From Mycobacterium lepraemurium (GTDB lineage: Bacteria; Actinomycetota; Actinomycetes; Mycobacteriales; Mycobacteriaceae): a DNA stretch of 64,000 bases. The stretch is taken from the NCBI GenBank assembly GCA_002291465.1, contig CP021238.1, forward strand, positions 1,922,001-1,986,000. Reading direction: 5' to 3'. A model generated the notes under the pieces. That model saw only the letters and a program-made list of their open reading frames with translations. It searched no databases and was not told the DNA's origin. The translations under genes and the position numbers were made by a program. Positions 21,160 through 32,119 of the stretch are shown in pieces. How positions within the stretch are numbered: position 1 is the stretch's first letter; each line of letters starts with the position of its first letter.

Positions 21160-21658
21160 ATGCGATTCCTCCCTTCGCCCGCCCGCGAAGGACGCCGACC
21201 GGGAAGGGCGCCGCACGTGGGTTCCGCAGCAAGACGCCGACGCGCCGATCCCGTCCGGCTGTCGGTGGGGTGCGAACTGGGCCGCGCCATCGACGGCGCC
21301 TGGTGGCCCCGTGCCGACCGCATCACCAACGAATTGCCCGAGCTGGTCGCGGTGCTCACCCCGCTGCTCGGTCAGATCGGCGCGATCAACGTCAACTGGC
21401 CGCCGCTGCAGCGACCGCCGGACTTCAACTGGCCGGGCTGGGAACGCAAGCGCCAGCACGTGATGACGCTGATCGGGGGAGACGCGCGGATCAACCTGCT
21501 GATCATCCCGTACGCGACCTACAGCGCGCTGGCGCGGATGGTGCTGCGCTGCGCGGCCGGGCTGCCCGTCGAGCCCCGGGACCGGGGCAAGCCGGCGTTC
21601 CTGACGGTCGGCTCGATCCTGCGAGCCGCCGAGCAACAACGCGCTGCCGCGTCGCTAG
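21160..21658 (+). pseudogene. DUF5994-like protein, 3' end frameshifted
   Basis: The open frame from ATG 21160 (or GTG 21217 with GGGAAGGG upstream) reads RLSVGCELGRAIDGAWWPR, ELPELVAVLTPLLGQIGAINVNWP, LLIIPYATYSALARMVLR and AFLTVGSILRAAEQQRAAA. This resembles the mycobacterial DUF5994 family of unknown function. After that the frame has no stop and runs antisense through qcrB to 22458. A TAG one frame over at 21656-21658, sharing the CTAG of the qcrB stop, is the likely original end. One small indel just before it is therefore inferred. It might still be a readthrough gene. Confidence 0.55.
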
Positions 21659-23345
21659 TGCTGGCCGTCCTCGCCGTTGGTGGAGCCGTTGGTCGAGCCC
21701 ACGATGCTGTCCTGATGTTCGCGCAGGGCGGTCAGGGCACGCTGCTCGGAGTCGTGCGCGGCCTCCCGCAGGGCCGCGTCCTGATCGGCGTACAGGAAGC
21801 TGCCGATGCCGGGCGACCCGGCCGAGCCCAGCTTGTTCATCTTCTTGGGCAGCGGTGCGCCCTGGTACTCCAGCGGCAGCGGGTGACCGTGCTCGTCGAC
21901 CGGGCCCAGCGGCTGGTGCAGCTCGATGTAGGCGCCGTGCGGCAACCGCTTGATGATGCCGGTCTCGATGCCGTGCTCGAGCACCGCGCGGTCGCTGCGC
22001 TGCAGCCCGATGCACCACCGGTAGGTGACGAAGTACACGATCGGCGGAACGATCACCATGCCGATGCGGCCGATCCACGTCGTCGCGTTCAGCGTGATGT
22101 CGAACTTCAGCGCGATGATGTCGTTCATCGCGCTCAGCGTGAGCACCATGTAGAAGGCGATCGCCATGGCGCCGATCGACGTGCGCACCGGCATGTCGCG
22201 CGGCCGCTGCAGCAGGTTGTGGTGCGCGTAGTCACCGCTGAACCGCTTCTCCAGGAACGGGTAGATGATCAGCAGCACGAACACCGCGCCCATGATCAGC
22301 GCCACCCACACCACCGCCGGAATGGTGTGGTGCCAAGTAGAACTCCCACGGAGGCCAGATACGCGCCAGGCCCTCGGTCCACATCATGTAGAAGTCCGGC
22401 TGCGAGCCGGCCGAGACGTGAGATGGCTTGTAGGGGCCCAGGTTCCAGATCGGGTTGATCTGCAGCAGCCCACCCATCAGGCCCAGCACGCCGACGATCG
22501 CGGCGAAGAACGCGCCGGACTTGACCGCGAACACCGGCATTACCCGCACCCCGACCACGTTGTGCTCGGTGCGACCCGGGCCGGGGAACTGGGTGTGCTT
22601 CTGGAACCACACCATGGCCAGGTGCAGCCCGATCAGCGCCAGGATGATGCCGGGCAGCAGCAGGATGTGCAAGGCGTACATCCGCGGGATGATGTAACCC
22701 GCTGCAGCGCACTCACTTCCGACACCGCCGCAGGGGAAGTCACCACCGAACAGGGCCCAGTGCAACCAGGTCCCGATCACCGGCATGCCCAGCGTGATCG
22801 AGGACAGGGCGGTGCGCAACCCGATGCCCGACAACAGGTCGTCGGGCAGCGAGTAGCCGAAGTAGCCCTCGAACATGGCCAGGATCAACAACAGTGAGCC
22901 GATCACCCAGTTGGCCTCGCGCGGCCGCCGGAAGGCGCCGGTGAAGAAGATGCGGGCCAGGTGCACCATGATCGCGGCGGAGAAGATCAGCGCGGCCCAG
23001 TGGTGGACCTGACGCACGAACAGCCCGCCGCGCACCTCGAAGGAGATGTCCAGGGCCGACGCGAAGGCCTTCGACATCTCCACACCGCGCAACGGTTGGT
23101 AGACGCCGTTGTAGGTGACCTCGGCCATGGACGGGTCGAAGAACAGCGTCAGGTACACCCCGGTGAGCAGCAGCACGACGAAGCTGTACATCGCGATCTC
23201 GCCCAGCAGGAATGACCAGTGGGTGGGGAAGACCTTGTTGAGCTGTCTGCGGACGGCCGCCGACGGGTGGTAGCGCGTGTCGATGTCCTCGCCTTGACGG
23301 GCCAGGACGTTGCCGATCTTCGGGGGGACTCAATTTCGTACTCAT
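21655..23345 (-). pseudogene. qcrB: QcrB, cytochrome b of bcc complex, two frameshifts
   Basis: Cytochrome b carries hemes bL/bH and the quinol sites of complex III. ATG 23345 (MSTKLSPP) overlaps the qcrA stop. Near 23321 an extra base in a C/G run shifts the frame; the true frame then reads on from [20 protein letters not shown] (Met codon at 23191) through the heme-ligand helices to [12 protein letters not shown] second indel near 22335 ends it, with the last part ([24 protein letters not shown] to NGEDGQH) in a third frame to 21655. A segment [19 protein letters not shown] carries about 12 more residues than the M. tuberculosis protein. Confidence 0.92.
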
Positions 23346-24182
23346 GTTGTCGTCCTCTCCCAGAATGCCGGTCCGATGGGTTCGACGAAGTCACCGTTGG
23401 CGACCAGATACCCGTTGGTGTCGATGGTGATCGGCAGTTGCGCCAACGCCCGCGCGGCCGGCCCGAAGATCGGCTTGGCGAAATGCAGCGCGTCGAACTG
23501 CGACTGGTGGCAGGGGCACAGGATCCGGTAGGACTGCTCCTCGTACAGCGACGCGGGGCAACCCAGATGCGAGCACACCTTGGTGTAGGCGAAGAACTCG
23601 CCGAAGTTGAAGCTCTCCTGGCTCTGCCGCTCGACCACGCGGGGCATGTCGGTGGTCCGAATCCTGGTGAGCATCACCGCTCCTGGATCGAAATATCTTC
23701 GGGGATAAAGCGTTTCTGGTACAGGATGGTGCCGATCCCGATCGACAGGATGGACATCCCGAAGGTCAGGCCGTACAGTGGGGTGACCAGGTCGTACAGG
23801 AAGCTGCCGGCGGCCTCCTTGGGCTTGTACCCCCACGGCCAGAACAGGAATATCAGCAGCAGCGCCAGCCCGAAGCCGCCGCCCAGCAAAAGCCACAGGG
23901 CGACGCCGCGCTCGGCGCGCTTCTCGGCCTTGGTGCCCTCGACCGGCCACCGGGGTTCCTTGAACACCGTTTCGACGCCGTCGAGCTTGCCGCCCAGCGC
24001 CACCACCCGCCGATCGGCCAGCGCCTCTTCGTCGGGCTCGTTGGGCGTCCCGGCTCCCTTGTCGGTGTCAGAGCCGCGAACGTCGCCGTCGCTCATTTTG
24101 CGCCGCTCCTCCTCTTCGGTTCGGCTCCTTCGCCGTTGCGCGGCTGGGGGAGACCCCACTGCATCGTCCGGGTGCGGCTCAT
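23342..24182 (-). pseudogene. qcrA: QcrA, Rieske iron-sulfur subunit, internal deletion
   Basis: From ATG 24182 a frameshift occurs within the first residues. The correct frame then reads [22 protein letters not shown], a transmembrane helix ([23 protein letters not shown]) and [34 protein letters not shown]. There it hits TGA at 23674-23676. In another frame [10 protein letters not shown] and the complete Rieske domain follow ([20 protein letters not shown], ending FWERTTT). Compared with Rv2195, about 150 residues (third membrane helix and linker) are missing, so roughly 450 bp were deleted out of frame. Non-functional despite intact cluster ligands. Confidence 0.92.
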
Positions 24183-24602
24183 GCGCGTGCCCCGATCCAC
24201 AGCGCCAGCTCGATGGCGGCCACCATGCCGATGATCCAGGCCGCCATGCCCTCGGGGGCGGGGCCGAACCCACCCAGGCCGTGGCCGCCCGGCTGGCGCT
24301 CCTCGGTCACCGCCTTGATGTAGCCGATGATGTCCTTGGCCTTGAACGACAGCTGGCGGTCGGAGAAACTTCGGCATGTTCTGCGGACCGGTCCGCATCG
24401 CCGCCAGGATCTGCTGCTCGACTCGTCGGCGACGGCGACCTGCGGCCGCGGGGTCAGGATGCGGCCAGTCCGCCGGCGGTGGTCAGCGCGATCAGCAACA
24501 GCAGGCCGCCGGACAATCGGCGGCGCAGCCGCCGTCGCGAACGGTCGGTTCGGGTGGACCGCAGCTTCTTCAACCGAGCACTCCTGTTCGTCCAGCGTCC
24601 GC

Positions 24603-24606
<4 letters not shown>
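24179..24606 (-). pseudogene. qcrC: QcrC, diheme cytochrome c subunit, heme domains deleted
   Basis: The N-terminus (TTG near 24573 behind [27 protein letters not shown]) and signal-anchor helix [15 protein letters not shown] are present, then a base is lost near 24460. [15 protein letters not shown] follows and jumps at about 24415 to [31 protein letters not shown] and the C-terminal helix [21 protein letters not shown]. About 135 residues, including both CxxCH heme-c sites, are gone. The junction lies in a GAGCAGC-like short repeat. A further extra T near 24368 shifts the frame again. ATGA overlaps couple it to ctaE and qcrA. Confidence 0.92.
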
Positions 24607-26447
<1,841 letters not shown>

Positions 26448-26460
<13 letters not shown>

Positions 26461-28255
26461 CGCCCGCAGGGCCTGCTCGCTTGCCAGCCGGGCCGAGCGC
26501 GCCGCCGCCGCCCACGCCGCCAGGCCCCGGCCGAGCGCAGCGGGGAGGCCCAGCCCGCCGCGTCTGGGGTGCCCTTTACCCGGACGATGCGCACCCCCGG
26601 GGCCTCCAGCCAGCGCGCGATCAGCGCCGTCTCCTCGACCAGCGCGCCGCCCAGCGGCCCCCGGCTCGGGCCAAATCGCTTGCGCCGCAGCGGTGATTGC
26701 GTCAACCATCGGCATCGGCGGCATCCCGCGGCGAGCCGGCTGTAGCGGACGACGGCCAGCAGATAGCCGCCCTGCCCGTCGGGCGCGGCGGCAACCAGCT
26801 CCGGCAACGAGGCCAGGGCCCGCAGCCGCTGGCCGCGCCACAGCGTCTCGACTGCGGTGGCGGTGCGGTCGCGTAGCCGGGCGGCGCTTTCGAAGTGACG
26901 CCGCTCGGCCAGCGTGGCGACCTGGTCCACCGCGGCGGCCAGCGCGCTGTTGTCGGCGCCGTCGATCAACGCCGCGACCCGCGCCACCGCGGCCGCGTAT
27001 TGGGTGGCCGTGACGCCGCGGGCGGCCGGGCACGGCGCCACCTTCGCCTCCGGGCACAGCGGCCCGTGCAACGCCGCCCGGCCCAGCCGGTTGGTGCAGG
27101 CGCGCAGCCCGGCGAACCGGGCCAGCAGCTCGGCGGTGTCGGCGGCGTCGGCGCGGGCCCCGAACGGCCCGACGGCCTGGTCGTGCCGCGGCGCCCGGAC
27201 CACCGCGAGCCGGGGGAACGCCTCGTCGGTGAGCGCCACCCACCACCACCGCTGCGGGAACTTCGACCGCCGGTTGTAGGGCGGGGCGTGCGCGGCCAGC
27301 AGCCGCAGCTCGCGCACCCCGGCCTCGAGCGCGTGCGCGCACTCGACGTGGTCGACCGCGCTGGCCAGCGCGACCATCTCCTTCATCCGGCAGCACGGTG
27401 CGCACGTCCTGGGCGGCCCGGCGCCGCAGGTCGACGGCGGTGCCGATGTAGAGCACCTCGCCCAACGGCCCGCGGAACAGGTACGCCCCCGGCCGGCGCG
27501 GCAACCCCTCGGCCAGCACCCGTTTGCGGCGCTGGGTGGGCGTCACGTCGGGCAGGTAGCCGCGCAGGTCGGCGTAGGTGTGCACACCCTGGTTGCTGAC
27601 CCGCTCGATGAGAGCGTGCAGCGCGTCGAACGGTGGCCCGCGCGTCGTCGAGGGCGCGGTGGGTGGGCTGGGTGGTCACGGCGAACAGCCGGGCCAGCGA
27701 GGCCAGCGGCACGCTAGGGGCCTCCTCGCGGCTGAGCACGCGGCGGGCCCGCCGGACCGTGCACAGCACCCGCGGTCGCGGCCAGGCGATGTCGCACTGC
27801 TGCGCGGCGGCGCGCAGGAACCCGACGTCGGAACCGGCGTTGTGGGCGACCAGCACCGCCCCGCGGTCCAAGCCGGCGAACTCGAGGAACATCGGCAGCA
27901 CCGCGTCGATGGCCGGCGCGTCCGACACCATCGCCGTGGTGATGCCGGTCAGTCGCATGATCTGGGGCGGGATGCTGCGCTGCGGGTCGAGCAGGGTGGC
28001 GAACTCGCCGAGCACCACGCCGCCGCGCACCTTGGCCGCCCCGATCTCGGTGATGGCGTCGGGCGCGGTTCCCTCGGTGCTGGTGCTGCGTTCGCCGGTG
28101 GTTTCCAGGTCGACCATCACGAAGGTGGTGTCGCGCAGCGGGACCTCGTCGGGGCCGAACGCCGGTCCCACGTCGGCGAAGCTCAGCTGAGTCGCACCGT
28201 CGGAGGCCACGGTGGCGACGGTAGGCAGCACGACCGACACCCGGGCGGCTGCCAC
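26448..28255 (-). pseudogene. DnaQ-type exonuclease/UvrC-like GIY-YIG protein (Rv2191 type), three or more frameshifts
   Basis: The N-terminal 3'-5' exonuclease domain is readable ([52 protein letters not shown]). Near 27634 the frame shifts into [14 protein letters not shown] and the GIY-YIG nuclease start ([25 protein letters not shown]). It shifts again near 27385 ([27 protein letters not shown]) and once more near 26735. The fusion is remembered as about 645 aa in M. tuberculosis and is presumed to act in DNA repair. Here it cannot make a full protein. The 3' end is approximate; the tail overlaps trpD. Confidence 0.85.
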
Positions 28256-28371
28256 GCCGGTCCGGGCGGTCGGGGTCGGCGGTCGATGTCGGTGGCCGCC
28301 GTTACCGTTCGGTCAGCCCGGCGCGATGTGCGCCGGCCCGCTCCGCGAAGCCAGACCGAGAGGACGGACCG

Positions 28372-28647
28372 ATGGCATCGAGGACCGGACCCACCGACAG
28401 GGGTGCGACGGCGGGTTCGGCGCCGGCTGTGACGCTGGAGCCGGAGGCGCCGGTGGTGATCGACTGCGACGACTGCGCGGCGCGCGGACCGGGATGCTGC
28501 GACTGCGTGGTCAGCGTGATACTCGGGGTCCCGGATACTTTATTGCAGGACGAGCGAGCGGCATTGGAGGTTTTGGCCGATGCCGGCCTGGCACCACCGC
28601 TGCGGCTGGTCCCGATTCGTCGGGATCGCGGGACTGGTGTAGCCTAA
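28372..28647 (+). CDS. Small cysteine-rich conserved protein
   Basis: 91 aa. The centre holds five cysteines in IDCDDCAARGPGCCDCVVSVIL (residues about 30-50), spaced CxxC-x6-CCxC, which suggests metal or cluster binding. The C-terminal half, DERAALEVLADAGLAPPLRLVPI, looks helical. ATG 28372 is preceded by GAGAGGACGG. Function unknown. It lies between the broken nuclease gene (divergent) and the NlpC/P60 gene, 177 nt before the latter. Confidence 0.7.
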   Translation: MASRTGPTDRGATAGSAPAVTLEPEAPVVIDCDDCAARGPGCCDCVVSVILGVPDTLLQDERAALEVLADAGLAPPLRLVPIRRDRGTGVA

Positions 28648-28824
28648 ATGCCTTGTCCTCCAAAGGCCCTCGGCTCAGGCGGAATGGCCCACATCAAAAT
28701 GACAGAATCCTTTCTAATTTCTTAACCGCCCGCTTTGGACAAACGCCGATATCGTTTCGTAACCTGTTTGAGACCTAAACCCGCTCGACCGCGATTCGTT
28801 GATGGCCGTTTAAGGAAGCAAATC

Positions 28825-29982
28825 TTGAGGCTTGACTCTAGGTACCCGGTTGCGCGTGCCCTGACACGTTCGGCCCTGGGGATGCTAGCTGGCTTCGCGA
28901 TCCTGTTCGGTATCGTCACCGCGCCCGCGTGCGCCGACCCGGCCGAAGACGCTAGGGCGAAACTCAACGAGCTATCCCGTCAGGCCGAGCAGACCACCGA
29001 GGCCATGCACAGTGCCCAGCTCGACCTGAACGAGAAGCTGGCCGCCCAGCGCGCGGCGGAGAAGAAGCACGACGACGACCAGGCCGCGGTGGACGCGGCG
29101 AAGGCGCACCTGGCGTCCTACCAGAACGCGGTCAACAACCTGGCCGCCGCGACCTACATGGGCGGTCGCGTCGACGGCATGGAAGCCATCCTGACCGCCG
29201 TGTCGCCGCAGGGGCTGATCGACCAGCTGGCCGTGCAGCGGCTGATGGCCACGCAGATGGCCAGCCAGATGAAGAGCTACCGGATCGCTGGCGAGCAGGC
29301 CGCCAAGGCCGAGCGCGAGTCCGCGAAGTCGGCCGCCGACGCCAAGAGCGCCGCCGAGCAGGCCGCCGCGGTGCGAGCGAGCTTGCAGTCCAAGCAAAGT
29401 CAGCTGCAGGTGCAGATCGCGGTGGTCAAGTCGCAGTACATGTTGTTGACGGCCGACCAGCGCACCGCGCTGGCCAACCCCGGACCGGCAGTCCCGGCCG
29501 CCGCGACGGCACCCGGTGCGCCGGTGCCCGAAGCGGCGCCGCCCGGCACGCCCCCGGGCGGGCCGGGGCCGGGTGAGGCTTCGCCTCCCGGCGGCGCACC
29601 GGGTATGGCTCCCGGCGGCGGGGGAGTCGGCGGCGGCGACCGCGCCACCGTCGTGCAGGCCGCGCTGACCCAGGTCGGTTCACCTTATGTCTGGGGTGGC
29701 GCCGCGCCCGGCGGGTTCGACTGCTCGGGCCTGGTGATGTGGGCGTTCCAGCAAGCCGGCATCTCGTTGCCACACTCCAGCCAGGCGTTGGCCCATGGCG
29801 GACAACCGGTTTCGCTGTCGGAGCTGCAACCCGGCGACGTGCTGACCTTCTACTCCGACGCCTCGCACGCCGGCATCTACATCGGCGACGGCATGATGAT
29901 CCATTCCTCCACCTACGGTGTGCCGGTGCGGGTGGTGCCGATGAACTCCTCCGGCCCGATCTACGACGCCCGCCGTTACTAG
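28825..29982 (+). CDS. NlpC/P60 peptidoglycan hydrolase (Rv2190c type)
   Basis: 385 aa from TTG 28825 (AAGGAAG upstream), the same length as Rv2190c. A signal peptide (about residues 8-36, ending PACADPAED) is followed by a coiled-coil domain to about residue 215 (EDARAKLNELSRQAEQTTEAM, AAKAERESAKSAADAKSAAEQ). A Pro/Gly/Ala linker leads to the C-terminal NlpC/P60 cysteine peptidase, with catalytic Cys in GGFDCSGLVMWAF and His in SDASHAGIYIGDG. It should cleave D-Glu-mDAP stem bonds in the wall. Intact. The leader (28648-28824) is AT-richer than its surroundings but shows no riboswitch I can support. Confidence 0.92.
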   Translation: MRLDSRYPVARALTRSALGMLAGFAILFGIVTAPACADPAEDARAKLNELSRQAEQTTEAMHSAQLDLNEKLAAQRAAEKKHDDDQAAVDAAKAHLASYQNAVNNLAAATYMGGRVDGMEAILTAVSPQGLIDQLAVQRLMATQMASQMKSYRIAGEQAAKAERESAKSAADAKSAAEQAAAVRASLQSKQSQLQVQIAVVKSQYMLLTADQRTALANPGPAVPAAATAPGAPVPEAAPPGTPPGGPGPGEASPPGGAPGMAPGGGGVGGGDRATVVQAALTQVGSPYVWGGAAPGGFDCSGLVMWAFQQAGISLPHSSQALAHGGQPVSLSELQPGDVLTFYSDASHAGIYIGDGMMIHSSTYGVPVRVVPMNSSGPIYDARRY

Positions 29983-30013
29983 ACGCCCGCGGCTCGCGGT
30001 CCTGCTGGCCTGG

Positions 30014-30845
30014 GTGTTCGTCGTCGAACTCGTGGTGGCGGCGGCGGTGCCGTTCGACGCCGAACGTGACGGCCGGACCCGTCCCGCCCAGTTGGTTAGC
30101 CCCGTGCGCAGCCAATTCAGCGCGTCGAGCAGGTCGCTGGTCGTCGGCGATCGCACTGTCCTGCTGCTGGGTCTGGGCGGCCCGGCCAGTGACCGGTTGC
30201 TGGCCCGGGTGGCCGCCCGGGCATGGGCGCGGCGATCACGGCCATGGAGGCGTTCTGGGGCGCCGACTGGAGCCGGGAGATCTCGGTGGTGGCCGCCGGC
30301 ACCGACGAGGAATTCCGTGCCGCCGCGGGCGGAGGCCCGGCGACGCAGTGGGCCGACATCGCGGCCGTCACCGTCTCCGACCGGGTCGATCCGGCGCGCC
30401 GGATCGCGTCCGGCCAGCGCATCGTGTTCGCGCCGGGTGCCGCCAACATGAGCTTGGCGTCGTTGGAATCGTGTTGGTGCACGAGCTATTTCACTACACG
30501 TCGCGCGCGGACACGGTTGCCGACGCGCCCCGCTGGCTCACCGAAGGGGTCGCCGACTTCGTCGGTCGGCCGCCGGCGTCGGTGCCCGCCGACGCGTTGC
30601 TGCCGCTGACGCTGCCGTCGGACACCGACCTGGACGTGCCGGGGCCGCAGCGTTCGTCGGCCTACGACCGCGCCTGGTGGTTCGCCCGGTTCGTGGCCGA
30701 CAGCTACGGACCGCCGAAACTGCGCGAGCTGTACCTGGCCACCTGCGGCCTGCGGCGCGCCGATCTGGCCACCGCGGCCCAAGAGGTGCTGGGGACCAGC
30801 CCGGTCGGCCTGCTCACCCGCTGGCATCAGTGGCTGACCCACTAG
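30014..30845 (+). pseudogene. HExxH-type putative metallopeptidase (Rv2189c type), two frameshifts
   Basis: The frame from GTG 30014 gives FVVELVVAAAVPFDAERDGR, VVGDRTVLLLGLGGPASDRLLARVAARA. After about 30220 another frame continues MGAAITAMEAFWGADWSREISVVAAG, QWADIAAVTVSD and RIVFAPGAANMSL. After about 30465 a third gives IVLVHELFHYTSRA, RWLTEGVADFVGRPP and ends TRWHQWLTH. HELFH is a zinc-peptidase motif. The true start may lie up to 39 nt earlier, but no standard start codon is present there. Follows the NlpC/P60 gene directly. Confidence 0.82.
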
Positions 30846-30869
30846 GGCCGGCCCGCGGTGCCGCCAGGC

Positions 30870-30875
30870 TAGCCT
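30870..30875 (+). promoter_or_regulatory. -10 box of pimB, leaderless type
   Basis: TAGCCT lies 6 nt before GTG 30882 with no ribosome-binding site between, so transcription probably starts at the G of the start codon. Confidence 0.5.
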
Positions 30876-30881
30876 GACTCA

Positions 30882-32015
30882 GTGAGTCGGGTCTTGCTGG
30901 TAACCAACGACTTTCCGCCCCGCCCGGGCGGCATCCAGTCCTACCTCGGCGAATTCGTCGGGCGGTTGGCCGCCGCCGGCTCGCATGAGCTGACGGTGTA
31001 TGCGCCGCACTGGAAGGGCGTGCAGGCTCACGATGAGGCCGTCGGCTACCGGGTGGTGCGCCACCCGGGCACGCTGATGCTGCCCGGGCCCGCGGTCGAC
31101 GCCCGGATACGGCGGCTGATCGCCGAGCACGGCATCGACACCGTGTGGTTCGGCGCCGCTGCCCCGCTGGCGCTACTGGCCCAACGCGCCCGCGCCGCCG
31201 GGGCCCACCGGGTGCTGGCCAGCACGCACGGCCACGAAGTGGGGTGGTCGATGCTTCCGGTGGCGCGCTCGGTGCTGCGCCGCATCGGCGAACAAACCGA
31301 CGTCGTCACCTTCGTCAGCCGCTATACCCGGTCCCGGTTCGCGCCGGCGTTCGGGCCCAGGGCGCGGCTGGAATACCTGCCGTCCGGCGTGGACACCGAC
31401 CGGTTCCGGCCCGATCCGGCCGGCCGCGCGCGGCTGCGGGAGCGCTACGGGTTGGGCGAGCGGCCCACCGTGGTGTGCGTGTCCCGGCTGGTGCCGCGCA
31501 AGGGCCAGGACATGCTCATCCGGGCGATGCCCTCGATCGTGCAACGGGTCGACGGCGCCGCGCTGGTCATCGTCGGGGGCGGCCCCCACCTGCAATCGCT
31601 GCGCGCCCTGGCCCGCGACTGCGGGGTGGCCGCGCAGGTGACCTTCACCGGGGGGATACCGGCCGCCGAGCTGCCCACCCATCACGCGCTGGCCGACGTG
31701 TTCGCCATGCCGTGCCGCACCCGCGGCGCCGGCCTGGACGTCGAGGGGCTGGGCATCGTCTACCTGGAGGCCTCGGCCAGCGGTGTCCCGGTGATCGCAG
31801 GCGGGTCCGGGGGAGCACCGGAAACGGTGCAGCACAACAAGACCGGGGTGGTGGTGGACGGCCGCTCGGTGACCGAGATTGCCGACGCCGTCACCGAATT
31901 GCTCAGCGACCCGGACCGGGCCGCCGCGATGGGTGCGGCCGGCCGCCAGTGGGTGACCAGCCAGTGGCGCTGGGACACCCTGGCCGCTCGGCTGGCCGGG
32001 CTGCTGGGCGACTAG
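30882..32015 (+). CDS. pimB: PimB', GDP-mannose-dependent PIM1 mannosyltransferase
   Basis: 377 aa GT4-family glycosyltransferase (GT-B fold), matching Rv2188c. Adds the second mannose to phosphatidylinositol monomannoside on the cytoplasmic face. N-terminal VTNDFPPRPGGIQSYLGEFV is the acceptor-side glycine loop, and HGHEVGWSMLP follows. The C-terminal donor domain has VSRLVPRKGQDMLIRAMP, VIVGGGPHLQSL and the EX7E region EGLGIVYLEASASGVPVIAGGSGGAPE. Intact. It starts 36 nt after the broken Rv2189c-type gene. Convergent with fadD15. Confidence 0.94.
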   Translation: MSRVLLVTNDFPPRPGGIQSYLGEFVGRLAAAGSHELTVYAPHWKGVQAHDEAVGYRVVRHPGTLMLPGPAVDARIRRLIAEHGIDTVWFGAAAPLALLAQRARAAGAHRVLASTHGHEVGWSMLPVARSVLRRIGEQTDVVTFVSRYTRSRFAPAFGPRARLEYLPSGVDTDRFRPDPAGRARLRERYGLGERPTVVCVSRLVPRKGQDMLIRAMPSIVQRVDGAALVIVGGGPHLQSLRALARDCGVAAQVTFTGGIPAAELPTHHALADVFAMPCRTRGAGLDVEGLGIVYLEASASGVPVIAGGSGGAPETVQHNKTGVVVDGRSVTEIADAVTELLSDPDRAAAMGAAGRQWVTSQWRWDTLAARLAGLLGD

Positions 32016-32065
32016 CGGCGACCAGCGGGCCGGGCCCCGGGCCGGCGCCGCGGGCGTCACGCGGG

Positions 32066-32100
32066 GCCGCGAGCGCCACGCCAGCGTAGACGCTCGGCGC
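32066..32100. repeat. Single palindromic repeat unit between pimB and fadD15
   Basis: GAGCGCCACGCCAGCGTAGACGCTCGGCGC resembles one unit of the double palindrome at 3895-3954 (same CACGCCAGCGT core and CGCTCGGC end), but its stem is less perfect. It again stands between two convergent genes. Confidence 0.55.
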
Positions 32101-32119
32101 CGAAGAGCCGTCAGAGCCG

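Noticed and set aside
21658..22458. C-terminal extension of the DUF5994-like protein
   Set aside because: This part is antisense to qcrB and shows no family similarity; best seen as readthrough after loss of the stop frame.
28648..28824. c-di-AMP (ydaO) riboswitch before the NlpC/P60 gene
   Set aside because: Such switches precede some actinobacterial wall hydrolases, but the conserved core sequences could not be found here.
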